Shown here: in pieces, positions 41,978 to 49,716 of the stretch
How the letters are laid out: each line of letters begins with the position of its first letter
How positions within the stretch are numbered: position 1 is the first letter of the stretch
NCBI RefSeq assembly: GCF_023168405.1
Contig: NZ_AP025285.1
Coordinates: forward strand, 1,362,001 to 1,426,000
DNA from: Leptogranulimonas caecicola
GTDB taxonomy: Bacteria; Actinomycetota; Coriobacteriia; Coriobacteriales; Atopobiaceae
DNA length: 64,000 bases
Reading direction: 5' to 3'
Translations under genes and position numbers: made by a program
Notes under the pieces: model-generated
The model's input: only the letters and a program-made list of their open reading frames with translations
Told to the model about the DNA's origin: nothing
Databases searched by the model: none

Positions 41978-42785
41978 GCACCAAGCTCCCCTTTGTCCCT
42001 TCTGTGGCAGGGAATTAGCCCGGGTAACCCGTGGTCAGTACGGCTTTTGGGCGCCTTGCGACTGCCCAGATGCCCAGGCCCACGACAAAGTTCGCAAGGC
42101 CGAAGAGGAACGTGCCATAGCTGCTGAGCTGGAAGAGGCTAGACTCCGCCGTTATCGCAAGGCAGGGATTCCTGAACGTTGGTACGTCGAGCTGAGAAAT
42201 CCCAGCTTGCACGCCGCAACGGGAAGTCGCTACGACCCTGGCGCCCTTTCCATCTGCAACGCAGCCATGCGAGGTCAAGGCACCTGGCTTATCGGAGATG
42301 TAGGTCTGGGCAAGACCAGGGCAGCCATGGGGGCTGCCATGGCTTACATGGACCAGCGAACCATCTCAGTGGGCCAAGGACTCTCTCGCGTGGAGGTAAC
42401 CATGGCCAAGGTGCGCTGCATCACCGAGGAAGACATCCTGGCGGCAGCCGGAAGCCGCTTTGGCAAAGGCTCAACAGACGAGGCAGCCCTTGCAGGCTTC
42501 AAAGAGTGCGCCCTGCTTATCCTGGATGACCTGGGCAAGGCAAAGCCCACGGCTTGGGCCGTCTCCCAGATCTTTGCGGTGATTGATGCCCGCTACTCTT
42601 CCCGATTGCCCCTGGTGGTCACCAGCCAGTACGGCCCTTCAGACCTTCTCGCTCGACTCTCCGAGGAGGGCGAGGCAAAGACTGCCAAATCCCTGGTGAG
42701 CCGCCTGTGTTCCATGTGCGACCGCAAGCAGATGCAAGGATACGACCACCGACTGGCAGGTGATGCCCATGTGGCAGGGGACTAA
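41928..42785 (+). CDS. DnaC-like helicase loader
   Basis: 285 residues. An N-terminal zinc-like motif (CPFCGREL... CDC) precedes an AAA+ domain with Walker A GDVGLGKTR, Walker B LLILDDLG and sensor region. It would load the host DnaB helicase at the phage origin. It overlaps the upstream gene by 50 bases; the internal ATG at 41946 is another possible start. Confidence 0.88.
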   Translation: MPMQPPMTQESASSPTKHQAPLCPFCGRELARVTRGQYGFWAPCDCPDAQAHDKVRKAEEERAIAAELEEARLRRYRKAGIPERWYVELRNPSLHAATGSRYDPGALSICNAAMRGQGTWLIGDVGLGKTRAAMGAAMAYMDQRTISVGQGLSRVEVTMAKVRCITEEDILAAAGSRFGKGSTDEAALAGFKECALLILDDLGKAKPTAWAVSQIFAVIDARYSSRLPLVVTSQYGPSDLLARLSEEGEAKTAKSLVSRLCSMCDRKQMQGYDHRLAGDAHVAGD

Positions 42786-43038
42786 TGCCGAGCTTTGCCG
42801 AACCCTCAAGGATCAGCTCGTCGACGCTCGCCAGGAAGCCGCCGAGGCTTGGCGAGACAGGGATGCCTGGTACGACAAGGCAGATGAACTTTCCTGCGCC
42901 CTCGCGGAGAAGAGCCAGCAGCTCTCTCAGGCCAAAGACAATATCTGCCTGACCCTCTGGGCTTGTGAGAAGTTCGACGACCTTACTCGAGACGAGCTCG
43001 CCATCATGGTCGAGGCCTGCTTGGGGAAGTGGGGCTGA
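42769..43038 (+). CDS. Small coiled-coil early protein
   Basis: 89 residues, a Glu/Ala/Gln-rich helix (RQEAAEAWRDRDAWYDKADELS). An AGGTGAT site precedes the ATG at 42769, inside the end of the loader gene. Its TGA overlaps the integrase ATG. No recognised function. Confidence 0.5.
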   Translation: MWQGTNAELCRTLKDQLVDARQEAAEAWRDRDAWYDKADELSCALAEKSQQLSQAKDNICLTLWACEKFDDLTRDELAIMVEACLGKWG

Positions 43039-44183
43039 TGGCGCCGAAACCCACCCTCACCCTCGAGCCGGACGGCATCTGGAGCGCCAGGGTCTACCTG
43101 GGCACCTCTCCCAACGGCAGGCGAATACGCCCTTATCGGCGGTTCCCGGAGGCCAGAGATCGCAAGCAGGCCCAAGCCTTGGCCAAGGCCTGGGCGGACG
43201 ATCTCACCGCCCATGGCCATGTGAAAAGCCAACGGATGCGCGACGTGTTGGCCGAGCGCATCTCCAACCTGGAGAAGGCCAAAGCCAGCCCTCACACCTT
43301 GAGGACTTACCGGCTCTATGCCAAGCGCTACGTGAATCCCCGCTTGGGTTCCCGGCTGGCGCCCAGCGTAAGCCCTCAAGACATCGAGGCGCTCCAGGAC
43401 GACCTTTTGGAGCACGGTGGCGAGGGAGGTGCTCCCCTATCGGTAGGTACCGTGCTTGGAGTGCGCGAGATGCTCTCTGGGGTCTTCAAGTGGCTGCTGA
43501 AGATTGGGGTTATCGACACCAATCCGGTGACTCTCTCCACCTCCATCACGCCTGAGCGCCGAGAAGCCCGATCGCTCTCAGGGCACGACTTGAAGCTGCT
43601 GGAGGATGCCCTGCAAACTGCCATGGCATCAGAGGATCCAGCTGAGATGGATTTTAGCCGAGGGGTGTGGCTGGCGCTCAGAACCGGCCTTCGTGTGGGC
43701 GAGGTCTGCGCCTTGAGAGAAGCAGACCTGCGGCCTCTCACCCAAGAGATCCATGTGGGCGGCACAGTGGTCGAGATCGACGGCATTTGGAGAAAGCCCA
43801 GCCCCAAAAGCGCCAAATCCCAGCGCAACGTGGCGATGACGCCTATGGACTTCGACAAAGTGCGTTCCTGGCAAACAGGAGATCCCGCAGCCCCGTTGAT
43901 CTCAGAGGATGGCTCCTGGATGCGCCCTTCCGAGCTCTCAGGGTGGTTTCGGACGCTCAAGGTTCGCTTGGGCTTGGATCCTTCCCTGACGTTTCATAGC
44001 CTGCGCCACACCTATGCCACCACTCTGCTTATGGCAGGGGCAGATCCTAAGAGCGTGAGCGAGCAGATGGGCCACGCCGACGTTGCCATCACGCTGCGTA
44101 TCTACGGCCATGTGATACCGGGGCGCGGCGCCCAGCTGGCATCCATGGCGTCGGATGCCTATGAACAAATGAGAAGAGGATGA
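43038..44183 (+). CDS. Tyrosine recombinase (integrase 2)
   Basis: 381 residues with complete catalytic signatures: first arginine in TGLRVGEVCAL, box II HSLRHTYATTL, QMGHADVAITLRIY with His and the tyrosine. N-terminal arm-binding and SAM-like core-binding domains are visible. It starts at the ATG overlapping the previous stop. Unusually it lies in the replication module, about 12 kb from the attachment site, and in the opposite direction to integrase 1. It could be the working enzyme, a recombinase for another target, or a leftover from a second element. Confidence 0.93.
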   Translation: MAPKPTLTLEPDGIWSARVYLGTSPNGRRIRPYRRFPEARDRKQAQALAKAWADDLTAHGHVKSQRMRDVLAERISNLEKAKASPHTLRTYRLYAKRYVNPRLGSRLAPSVSPQDIEALQDDLLEHGGEGGAPLSVGTVLGVREMLSGVFKWLLKIGVIDTNPVTLSTSITPERREARSLSGHDLKLLEDALQTAMASEDPAEMDFSRGVWLALRTGLRVGEVCALREADLRPLTQEIHVGGTVVEIDGIWRKPSPKSAKSQRNVAMTPMDFDKVRSWQTGDPAAPLISEDGSWMRPSELSGWFRTLKVRLGLDPSLTFHSLRHTYATTLLMAGADPKSVSEQMGHADVAITLRIYGHVIPGRGAQLASMASDAYEQMRRG

Positions 44184-44186
44184 ACT

Positions 44187-44624
44187 ATGGAAGAGAAAGA
44201 ACGGATCTGGATCGTGAGCGCCTGCAGGCGCGAGGTCGATGAAGGCGAGCAGGTCGAGGTCTGGCCTGCCATGGCATTCAAAGATGCTGAGGCCGCAAGC
44301 CTGTGGATCAAGGACAAGGATACAGAAGGCAGTCCCTTCTTTTACCGGCTGCAATGGAGCTGCCTGCTTGACGTTGATATGGCCAGCTCGCCAGCACGCA
44401 ATCCTTCCCACTATGAGCGAGGAGGTCTTCGCTGCGACCAAGTGATGGGCGCCATGCTCTCCCATGAAGAGCAGGTCGGCTATTGGTATGGGTGTGCGAT
44501 GAAGTATGTCTGGCGTTGGCCCAGCAAATATGAGGACAAAGATCGCCAGATTGAAGACATCGACAAGGCAATCGAGTGCCTCTCTCGCCTTAAGGCGGTG
44601 GTTGGCCATGGCAATTCCCGGTGA
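44187..44624 (+). CDS. DUF3310 protein
   Basis: 145 residues. The C-terminal half, with HYERGGLRCDQVMGAML, YWYGCAMKYVWRW and DIDKAIECLSRL, is the DUF3310 phage domain, often next to replication or nucleotide-metabolism genes. The N-terminal half is a variable region. Three bases after integrase 2. The true function of the family is not known. Confidence 0.82.
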   Translation: MEEKERIWIVSACRREVDEGEQVEVWPAMAFKDAEAASLWIKDKDTEGSPFFYRLQWSCLLDVDMASSPARNPSHYERGGLRCDQVMGAMLSHEEQVGYWYGCAMKYVWRWPSKYEDKDRQIEDIDKAIECLSRLKAVVGHGNSR

Positions 44625-44814
44625 GGCCTGGCGTTGGATATGCGCCCGCTCTTGGGAGGACGTGGAGGGAGACCTTCACTGCGGCAGAGATGGAAGCCCG
44701 ATCCCGCCTAGGGACGAGATTTTGAGAGCTCAGCATTGCGGCTGCTTTCTAAGCCTAGCGGACAAGGAGGAGAAAAAGGATGCAAAAGACCCTGAAACGC
44801 AGCCCTCTTCGTGA
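44608..44814 (+). CDS. Small protein of unknown function
   Basis: 68 residues starting MAIPGEAWRWICARS, with some cysteines and an acidic, Lys-rich end. It overlaps the upstream gene by 17 bases and the downstream one by 35. No recognised family. Confidence 0.4.
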   Translation: MAIPGEAWRWICARSWEDVEGDLHCGRDGSPIPPRDEILRAQHCGCFLSLADKEEKKDAKDPETQPSS

Positions 44815-44986
44815 TCGCTGGCGGCGCTGGAAGGCTTCCGGCATCCCGATGACCGTGCGTCTATCCTGGGCGTTGGAAGACGCCTCTGTCACCCATCCGG
44901 TGCTTACAGCCTTATTCCTGGCAATCCTTGTGGCAGCTGCAGGATGGCTTTTGGTCACTCTGGTCATGATCCTAAGGCATCCCTAG
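44780..44986 (+). CDS. Small membrane protein
   Basis: 68 residues: a very basic N-terminus (KRSPLRDRWRRWK), then a hydrophobic helix LTALFLAILVAAAGWLLVTLVMIL. AAGGAGGAGAAAAAGG before the ATG is strong. Possibly a holin-like or anchoring peptide; nothing decides. A terminator follows. Confidence 0.6.
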   Translation: MQKTLKRSPLRDRWRRWKASGIPMTVRLSWALEDASVTHPVLTALFLAILVAAAGWLLVTLVMILRHP

Positions 44987-45001
44987 ATTCTCGATGTGCA
45001 A

Positions 45002-45031
45002 GCCCTGGCATTTGGCTAGGGCATATTTTTA
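45002..45031 (+). terminator. Terminator of the early operon
   Basis: GCCCTGGC..GCTAGGGC followed by ATATTTTT, 16 bases after the small membrane protein. It separates the early operon from the ATPase/RloB pair. Confidence 0.7.
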
Positions 45032-45175
45032 TGGCTCGTATGTTACTGCAAATTGACGTAATATCTACCCTGTACTCTTATATTTTGCATTTTTTTGCGG
45101 AATACTAAGTTATAGGAATATATAATTGCCGGGAATGAACTGTAAACACCGAATGCAAGCAGGAAAGGCACTGAC
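45032..45175 (+). promoter_or_regulatory. AT-rich promoter region of the ATPase/RloB pair
   Basis: About 140 AT-rich bases (TTGACG near 45053, TATATTTTG and TATAGGAATATATAAT further on) between the terminator and the ATPase start. A separate promoter is inferred; exact boxes are uncertain. Confidence 0.45.
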
Positions 45176-46540
45176 ATGCTGCGCGACTTCAGCTTCGCAA
45201 ATTTCAGAAGCTTCCGAGATGAACAGTACTTCTCAATGACCCGCACAAAAGCTGCCATGAAGCGTCAGACAACCAAATGGCCGATCTCAGATATATCTTG
45301 CATTGCTAGTGTCTATGGTTCTAATGCTTCCGGAAAGACGGCATTCTGCAATGCTCTCCCCTATCTCGCCTTATTTATAGAGCGCGGCTTTTCCCAGGAG
45401 CATCCATTATCGCTTTTCAAACCGTTTCTCCTAAACAGTCATTCAAAGACCGATCCTATGTCATTTCTTGTTGATTTCTCGATATCAGGCAATCGATACC
45501 GCTATGAGATCGACCTGACTGCCGGTAGCGTATCCTTTGAGTCTCTAAGGAGGTACAACGGCCCCACAAATCGCACGCAGAGGGTATTCGAAAGGGCTTT
45601 GAAAGAAGATCGCTCCTTCAAGTTTTTGTACGGGAAAAACTTCAAAGGCCAGAAAAGGGCGGCTGAGGCAATGACGAGAAATGACGTCGCGTACCTCTCT
45701 GTCCTTCATAAGACGAATTGTAAAAGTGTCGAAGAGGCCTACTCCTTCTTTAGTGACCAAGTAGTCTTTCTCGATGCCTTGTTCTATGAGAGAGAGCTAG
45801 ATCAAATCGCTGAGCGCCTCTCCGACGATGCTTGGTACGCGAACGCCCTCTCGACGATCGTTTCTCAGGCAGACCTTGGTATCAGTGTTATGGAAACAAA
45901 AGGCTTCTTTGATGCGATCCGATCGCGAGACGGAGAAGCTTTCGATGGCTTCGCCAAGGGGGTAGCAGGAATTACGGGCCCCAATGCCACAGCCGCCGAG
46001 CGTGAAAAGCGCACCCAAGAAATATGCGAACTTCTCACGCAACCAGTCAAGGAACTAGTGTTCACTCATAGGGGAGCAGACGGTTATACGGCAGAGTTCT
46101 CTCGAGACGACGAGTCGAACGGCACTCTGTCGATGCTCGCCTTCTTCTCGATTGCCCTAAAACTTCTGGCTGTACCTACTGTCGCCTTTGTTGACGAGAT
46201 TGATACCAGTCTCCATCCCACCTACGTAGAGGAGCTCGTAAGACTTTATAAAGACCCGGCAACGAATCCTTGCCAATCCCAGTTAATATTCACCACCCAT
46301 GATGTCTCGCTGATCACCAAGTCAGGCGCCGATGAGCCTGTCATCGATCCAGATCAGATCTGGTTTGTCGAGAAAACCTCCGAGGGCGCTTCAGAGCTCT
46401 TCCCAGCTACATCGCTCAATCCTAGGTGGGAAGAGAACTTCGGACGCAATTATCTTCATGGCGTCTACGGCGCCATACCTCGACCCGACTTTCATAGCGC
46501 CTTTGCTCGTGCCCTTCAATGCGAGGATACCCGACAATGA
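45176..46540 (+). CDS. AAA/ABC-type ATPase of an AbiL/RloA-like defence pair
   Basis: 454 residues. N-terminal FSFANFRSFRDEQYFSM is typical of OLD/RloA-like ATPases; Walker A is GSNASGKTAF near residue 47; Walker B is VAFVDEIDTSLHP with a downstream HDVSL switch histidine. GGAAAGG precedes the ATG. The stop overlaps the next start (ATGA). Paired ATPase and RloB-type genes are known as anti-phage systems (AbiL, and the related PARIS pair with a different partner). A prophage location suggests superinfection defence. Confidence 0.85.
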   Translation: MLRDFSFANFRSFRDEQYFSMTRTKAAMKRQTTKWPISDISCIASVYGSNASGKTAFCNALPYLALFIERGFSQEHPLSLFKPFLLNSHSKTDPMSFLVDFSISGNRYRYEIDLTAGSVSFESLRRYNGPTNRTQRVFERALKEDRSFKFLYGKNFKGQKRAAEAMTRNDVAYLSVLHKTNCKSVEEAYSFFSDQVVFLDALFYERELDQIAERLSDDAWYANALSTIVSQADLGISVMETKGFFDAIRSRDGEAFDGFAKGVAGITGPNATAAEREKRTQEICELLTQPVKELVFTHRGADGYTAEFSRDDESNGTLSMLAFFSIALKLLAVPTVAFVDEIDTSLHPTYVEELVRLYKDPATNPCQSQLIFTTHDVSLITKSGADEPVIDPDQIWFVEKTSEGASELFPATSLNPRWEENFGRNYLHGVYGAIPRPDFHSAFARALQCEDTRQ

Positions 46541-47172
46541 GCAGAAAAAGGCTGGAACGTGGTCGAGAGCAAAACAGGAAAAGGGCACGTATCCCTCGAG
46601 CCCTTGCTGTTGTATGCGGCGAGGTTACAGAGAAGGAGTATTTCGACCAGCTTGGAAAAGAACTCGGGGTGGTAATCTCTGTCAAGTCACAAGGGCTAGA
46701 TCCAATTGCTCTTGCGACTTACGCTGCCGAGCTATGCCGCCGAGAGAGGAGCGAAATCAGAGCCTCCAGTGATGACGGCTTTAAAGTCGTCCTGGTTGTG
46801 GCTGATGTTGATGATTACAGCCCAGATCAGTTGAGAGAGGCTGCAAGGATATGCAAACAGAAAGGCATGGTGCTCGTTCTGTCCAACCCATGTTTCGAGG
46901 TCTGGCTTATAGATCACTTGGAGCCATGCCCAGATTCTATTTGCACGGCACGTTCGGCACAACAGCGGGCGTTATCCAATAGAATCCTCTGCGGCAAAGG
47001 CAACAAAAACATTGTCAAAGAAACCATTGAGGGTAATCTTGACATCGCTCTGCAGAATGCTTGGAAACACAACACTGCCGAGCGAGAAGACAGGCGCAGG
47101 CGCCTCGACACCACAGACTTCGGCCCTTGGACCGACATGCCTACTGCCGTTGAAGCCCTGCGCCTGCTCTGA
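46537..47172 (+). CDS. RloB-like protein (TOPRIM-type effector)
   Basis: 211 residues. A basic N-terminus precedes ALAVVCGEVTEKEYFDQL, the Toprim-like acidic motif of RloB; later motifs are VVADVDDYS and NPCFEVWLIDH. The start codon overlaps the ATPase stop, so the two proteins are made together. It is the presumed nuclease effector of the AbiL/RloAB-like pair. A terminator follows immediately. Confidence 0.85.
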   Translation: MSRKRLERGREQNRKRARIPRALAVVCGEVTEKEYFDQLGKELGVVISVKSQGLDPIALATYAAELCRRERSEIRASSDDGFKVVLVVADVDDYSPDQLREAARICKQKGMVLVLSNPCFEVWLIDHLEPCPDSICTARSAQQRALSNRILCGKGNKNIVKETIEGNLDIALQNAWKHNTAEREDRRRRLDTTDFGPWTDMPTAVEALRLL

Positions 47173-47182
47173 TGCAGCTCGA

Positions 47183-47211
47183 CCAGCCCCGACCCTACGT
47201 TGGGGCTTTTC
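47183..47211 (+). terminator. Terminator of the defence pair
   Basis: AGCCCC and GGGGCT with an 11-base loop followed by TTTT, 13 bases after the RloB stop. Confidence 0.75.
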
Positions 47212-47556
47212 CATGGTCCAGCACCGTGCTTCAGATAAGCTTATGTGCTGCGATGTCCATGTGCCAGAAATGTGCCAGATAAACCTTTGATATTGAACCC
47301 TAAAGAAGCCATAAACTCCCAGCACAAAGCAGCAAAACTAAGCACTTGGCTGACTGCACCGTTGGATAACGTCTACTTATACAAAAATACCCCGAAACAC
47401 ATAGATGCTCAAACTTGTTCAATTGCTGCGCAGGAGTTTGGACGTCTCTCACATTTAAGGTTTGGATGATTAAGAGAAGCAAATACGTTGGAGTTTTTTA
47501 CCTGGGGTTATAATGAGTTTTCAACAAATGCATAGGGTCAGTGTCTGAGGAGGACC
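47212..47556 (+). promoter_or_regulatory. Non-coding region upstream of the late operon
   Basis: About 340 bases without a gene. A direct repeat ATGTGCCAGA(A/T)A occurs twice near 47260-47285. Near the end TTGGAG (47488) and TATAAT (47509) are 15 bases apart, a weak candidate promoter for the next gene. Confidence 0.4.
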
Positions 47557-48048
47557 ATGGGTCGAGAGTGCCACATCCTAAGCAAATCCCGAGACTATTT
47601 TGCTGAGGTACGAAACGCTGCTTTAGAGCTAGAGCGCACTCAACTCCAACTTGAGGCTCTCGACGTCCATAAGAAAGATCGTCCTGGCGATCCCTACGCT
47701 CCGCACGTGGCCTCCAGCAGGGGTGACGTCAATGGCACCTCCCGCCTCATTGCAGGGCTCGATCGCGCCAAGCTTCTGCACGACCGAGAAAAGCGCTGTC
47801 AGCAAAAGCTCCAGGCGGCTTCTTGGGTGCTCTATGGCCAGGATGGAGAGGGCGGTGTGGCCCAAGCTCTCTCAAACCTAGATGCCGATGTGGTGTGGCA
47901 TCGCTGCGCCAGGGCTTACACCTGGCGTGGCGTAGAGGCAGCCACCATGTGCTCTGCCAGCGTGTGCCGCCAGCGCTATGAAGCCGTCATGAACTATATA
48001 GACGATGGCGGACTTATCGATGACATAGGCTCTATAACGGCAGGTTAA
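47557..48048 (+). CDS. Phage late regulator-like protein (possible ArpU/sigma-like HTH)
   Basis: 163 residues. The C-terminal part VWHRCARAYTWRGVEAATMCSASVCRQRYEAVMNYIDD looks like a region-4-type helix-turn-helix. The N-terminal two-thirds are charged helix. Position just before the late genes suggests a late transcription activator; this is inferred from position. The ATG follows GAGGAGGACC. Confidence 0.55.
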   Translation: MGRECHILSKSRDYFAEVRNAALELERTQLQLEALDVHKKDRPGDPYAPHVASSRGDVNGTSRLIAGLDRAKLLHDREKRCQQKLQAASWVLYGQDGEGGVAQALSNLDADVVWHRCARAYTWRGVEAATMCSASVCRQRYEAVMNYIDDGGLIDDIGSITAG

Positions 48049-48092
48049 AGACCATTTTTACCTAATAATTCCTCCTAATTCTGCTTGCAATT

Positions 48093-48112
48093 GTATAACA
48101 TGGATGTTATAC
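48093..48112. promoter_or_regulatory. Palindrome upstream of a small membrane peptide
   Basis: Perfect 9-base arms GTATAACAT and ATGTTATAC around GG. It lies about 37 bases before the small peptide start and may be an operator overlapping its promoter. Confidence 0.6.
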
Positions 48113-48148
48113 TTATAACCATAAGCAGCCGAGAGAAAGGAGGACATT

Positions 48149-48262
48149 ATGAGCGACAGAGAATTTCAAGTGCTACTTGCAGTCATCGGAATTGCGTACC
48201 CCTTTGTACTGCAAGTAGCCTGGGACATCATCAAGTGGTATCTGCAAAACCACGACCGATGA
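48149..48262 (+). CDS. 37-residue membrane peptide, Fst-toxin-like
   Basis: Begins MSDREFQVLLAVIG, one hydrophobic helix, then DIIKWYLQNHDR. A short N-terminus, a single helix and a polar tail ending in charged residues are like the Fst/Txp type I toxins, but also like other small membrane peptides. AAAGGAGGACATT before the ATG is strong. An RNA antitoxin is not visible. Confidence 0.5.
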   Translation: MSDREFQVLLAVIGIAYPFVLQVAWDIIKWYLQNHDR

Positions 48263-48345
48263 TGTAAGAGTGGGAACCGACCTCGCGGCTACGGGGTCGG
48301 GACTCGCTTATAGATTACCATCAACCATCCTCAAGGAGGTTCATC

Positions 48346-48453
48346 ATGCCGTTGCACTACATACTCTTCTTGCTGATCGCCGCTCCCATAGGCATGTGGG
48401 CAGGGCATCGCTTCTTCGTGAGCCGTATCCGCCCCTGGCTGGAGGAGCGCTAA
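48346..48453 (+). CDS. 35-residue membrane peptide
   Basis: Begins MPLHYILFLLIAAPIGMW, then a basic tail RIRPWLEER. One predicted membrane helix; CAAGGAGGTTCATC precedes the ATG. Two bases before the next gene. Unknown function. Confidence 0.5.
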   Translation: MPLHYILFLLIAAPIGMWAGHRFFVSRIRPWLEER

Positions 48454-48455
48454 CC

Positions 48456-48653
48456 ATGACAGACACCGAGGCCCAACGCCGTGCCAAGGCCAAGTACGCC
48501 AGGGAGAAGGTCAAGGCCTTGCGCCTGGCCTTCTACCGCAACAATCCCGAAGATGCCGAGCTGCTTGCTTGGATGGAGTCTCAACCCAACATGACCGGTT
48601 ATCTCAAGCAGTTGATACGCCAGGATATGGAAAGGTCTCAGGACAACTCCTAG
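48456..48653 (+). CDS. Small basic/acidic helical protein
   Basis: 65 residues, helical, with EAQRRAKAKYAREKVKALRL and a tail GYLKQLIRQDMERSQ typical of small ribbon-helix-helix-like phage proteins. Unproven. A tandem repeat region begins at its stop codon. Confidence 0.5.
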   Translation: MTDTEAQRRAKAKYAREKVKALRLAFYRNNPEDAELLAWMESQPNMTGYLKQLIRQDMERSQDNS

Positions 48654-48733
48654 CAGCCCCCGGCACACCTCGGCAGCTCTCGGCACATAAAAGCAGCCAC
48701 CGGCACCTAAAAGCAACTCCCGGCAGGCTGCGC
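48654..48733 (+). repeat. 20-base tandem repeats, about four units
   Basis: Degenerate units at 48654, 48674, 48694 and 48714, with consensus CAGCYMYCGGCACMTAAAAG. Directly upstream of the HNH gene of the packaging cluster. May be binding sites for terminase or a partition/replication protein. Confidence 0.7.
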
Positions 48734-48823
48734 ACAAGATTCGCGTGGTATCACTATGCTGCGCACCAAAGCAGTCCACATCAGATGGGCTGCTTTTCTT
48801 GTTCGGGTGGGGGTGGTTTTGCC

Positions 48824-49150
48824 ATGGCCTCCGGCAAAGACCGACCCTCCTATGATCCACGCCAATCCAATGGCGCCGCTCGCAGGGCTGTGCGCAAATG
48901 GCTCCGCGACCAGCGGCTGCCCTGTGCCATCTGCGGCCAGCCCATCGACTACTCTCTGCCTGCCGGAGACCCTTGGAGCTTCGAGTGCGACGAGATCGTC
49001 CCAGTGTCTTTGGGCGGCTCGCCATTCGACCGCGATAACGTGCAGGCAACCCATCGCATCTGCAATCAGAAACGCGGTAACAAGACCATGGCTGAGCTGC
49101 GAGGACAAGGCTCAAGATCCTTGTCTGTGCGCCGCAGCGGACGCTGGTGA
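48824..49150 (+). CDS. HNH endonuclease of the packaging module
   Basis: 108 residues. A CAICG-type cysteine pair, ECDEIVPVSLGGSPFDRDNVQATHRICNQKRGNK form the HNH metal-finger domain seen next to terminases of HK97-type cos phages, where it helps cut the genome ends. The chosen start has GGGGGTGG before it; 48785 is an alternative. Confidence 0.85.
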   Translation: MASGKDRPSYDPRQSNGAARRAVRKWLRDQRLPCAICGQPIDYSLPAGDPWSFECDEIVPVSLGGSPFDRDNVQATHRICNQKRGNKTMAELRGQGSRSLSVRRSGRW

Positions 49151-49299
49151 TTATCACTAACGTTTTATGTTGATTTTATAGATATGGGGGTATGACCCCT
49201 CCCCCGCCCCCGGGCTGTACCTCCGCGCCGACAGCCTTTTTCTCTCCGGAGGGACCAAATGGGCGGCCCAAATGAAGCGACCAGTTGGAAGGGGGCCAA
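49151..49299 (+). other. Non-coding region, candidate cos site
   Basis: A run of C/G near 49193-49215 (CCCCTCCCCCGCCCCCGGG) next to an AT-rich stretch, between the HNH and terminase genes, where cohesive ends of such phages usually lie. The cut site cannot be located from sequence alone. Confidence 0.4.
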
Positions 49300-49716
49300 A
49301 TGGCTCGAATGAGAGCCCTCTCCATCGAGGATGAAGCCGATCTTTGCGACCTTTGGCCAAAGCTCGGCACCAAGAGGTGCGCCGAGCATTTCGGCTGCTC
49401 CCAAAACACTATCAAGCGAGCGGTGACGCGTCTAGGGCTGAGAGATGGACCTAGGCCCCGCACCCCTCGCAAGAAGCCCAAAACCCAAGAGGCTCCTGCT
49501 CCAGAGGAAGAGGAGGCCGGACGTCTTCCCAAGCTCCACAAGCTAGAGGCGCTCTTGAGCCAGCAGCTCACAGAAGCTCCTCCTGGGGCTGTGGCGGCCC
49601 TTTCCAAAGAATACCGGGCGGTGCTTACCGAGATAGAGCAGGAAGAGGACGGAGGCGACGATGACGACCCCTTCGAGCTGCTCGCAGCATCCATCGCCTC
49701 CAAGCTGCACTCCTAA
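49300..49716 (+). CDS. Terminase small subunit
   Basis: 138 residues: N-terminal helix-turn-helix (KRCAEHFGCSQNTIKRAVTRLGL), a Pro/Lys-rich linker, then an acidic C-terminus. Recognises phage DNA for packaging. GGAAGGGGGCCAA precedes the ATG. Its end overlaps the large subunit by 56 bases. Confidence 0.85.
   Translation: MARMRALSIEDEADLCDLWPKLGTKRCAEHFGCSQNTIKRAVTRLGLRDGPRPRTPRKKPKTQEAPAPEEEEAGRLPKLHKLEALLSQQLTEAPPGAVAALSKEYRAVLTEIEQEEDGGDDDDPFELLAASIASKLHS

Noticed and set aside
48654-48733. CRISPR array
   Set aside because: Units are adjacent without spacers, and no cas gene is near.
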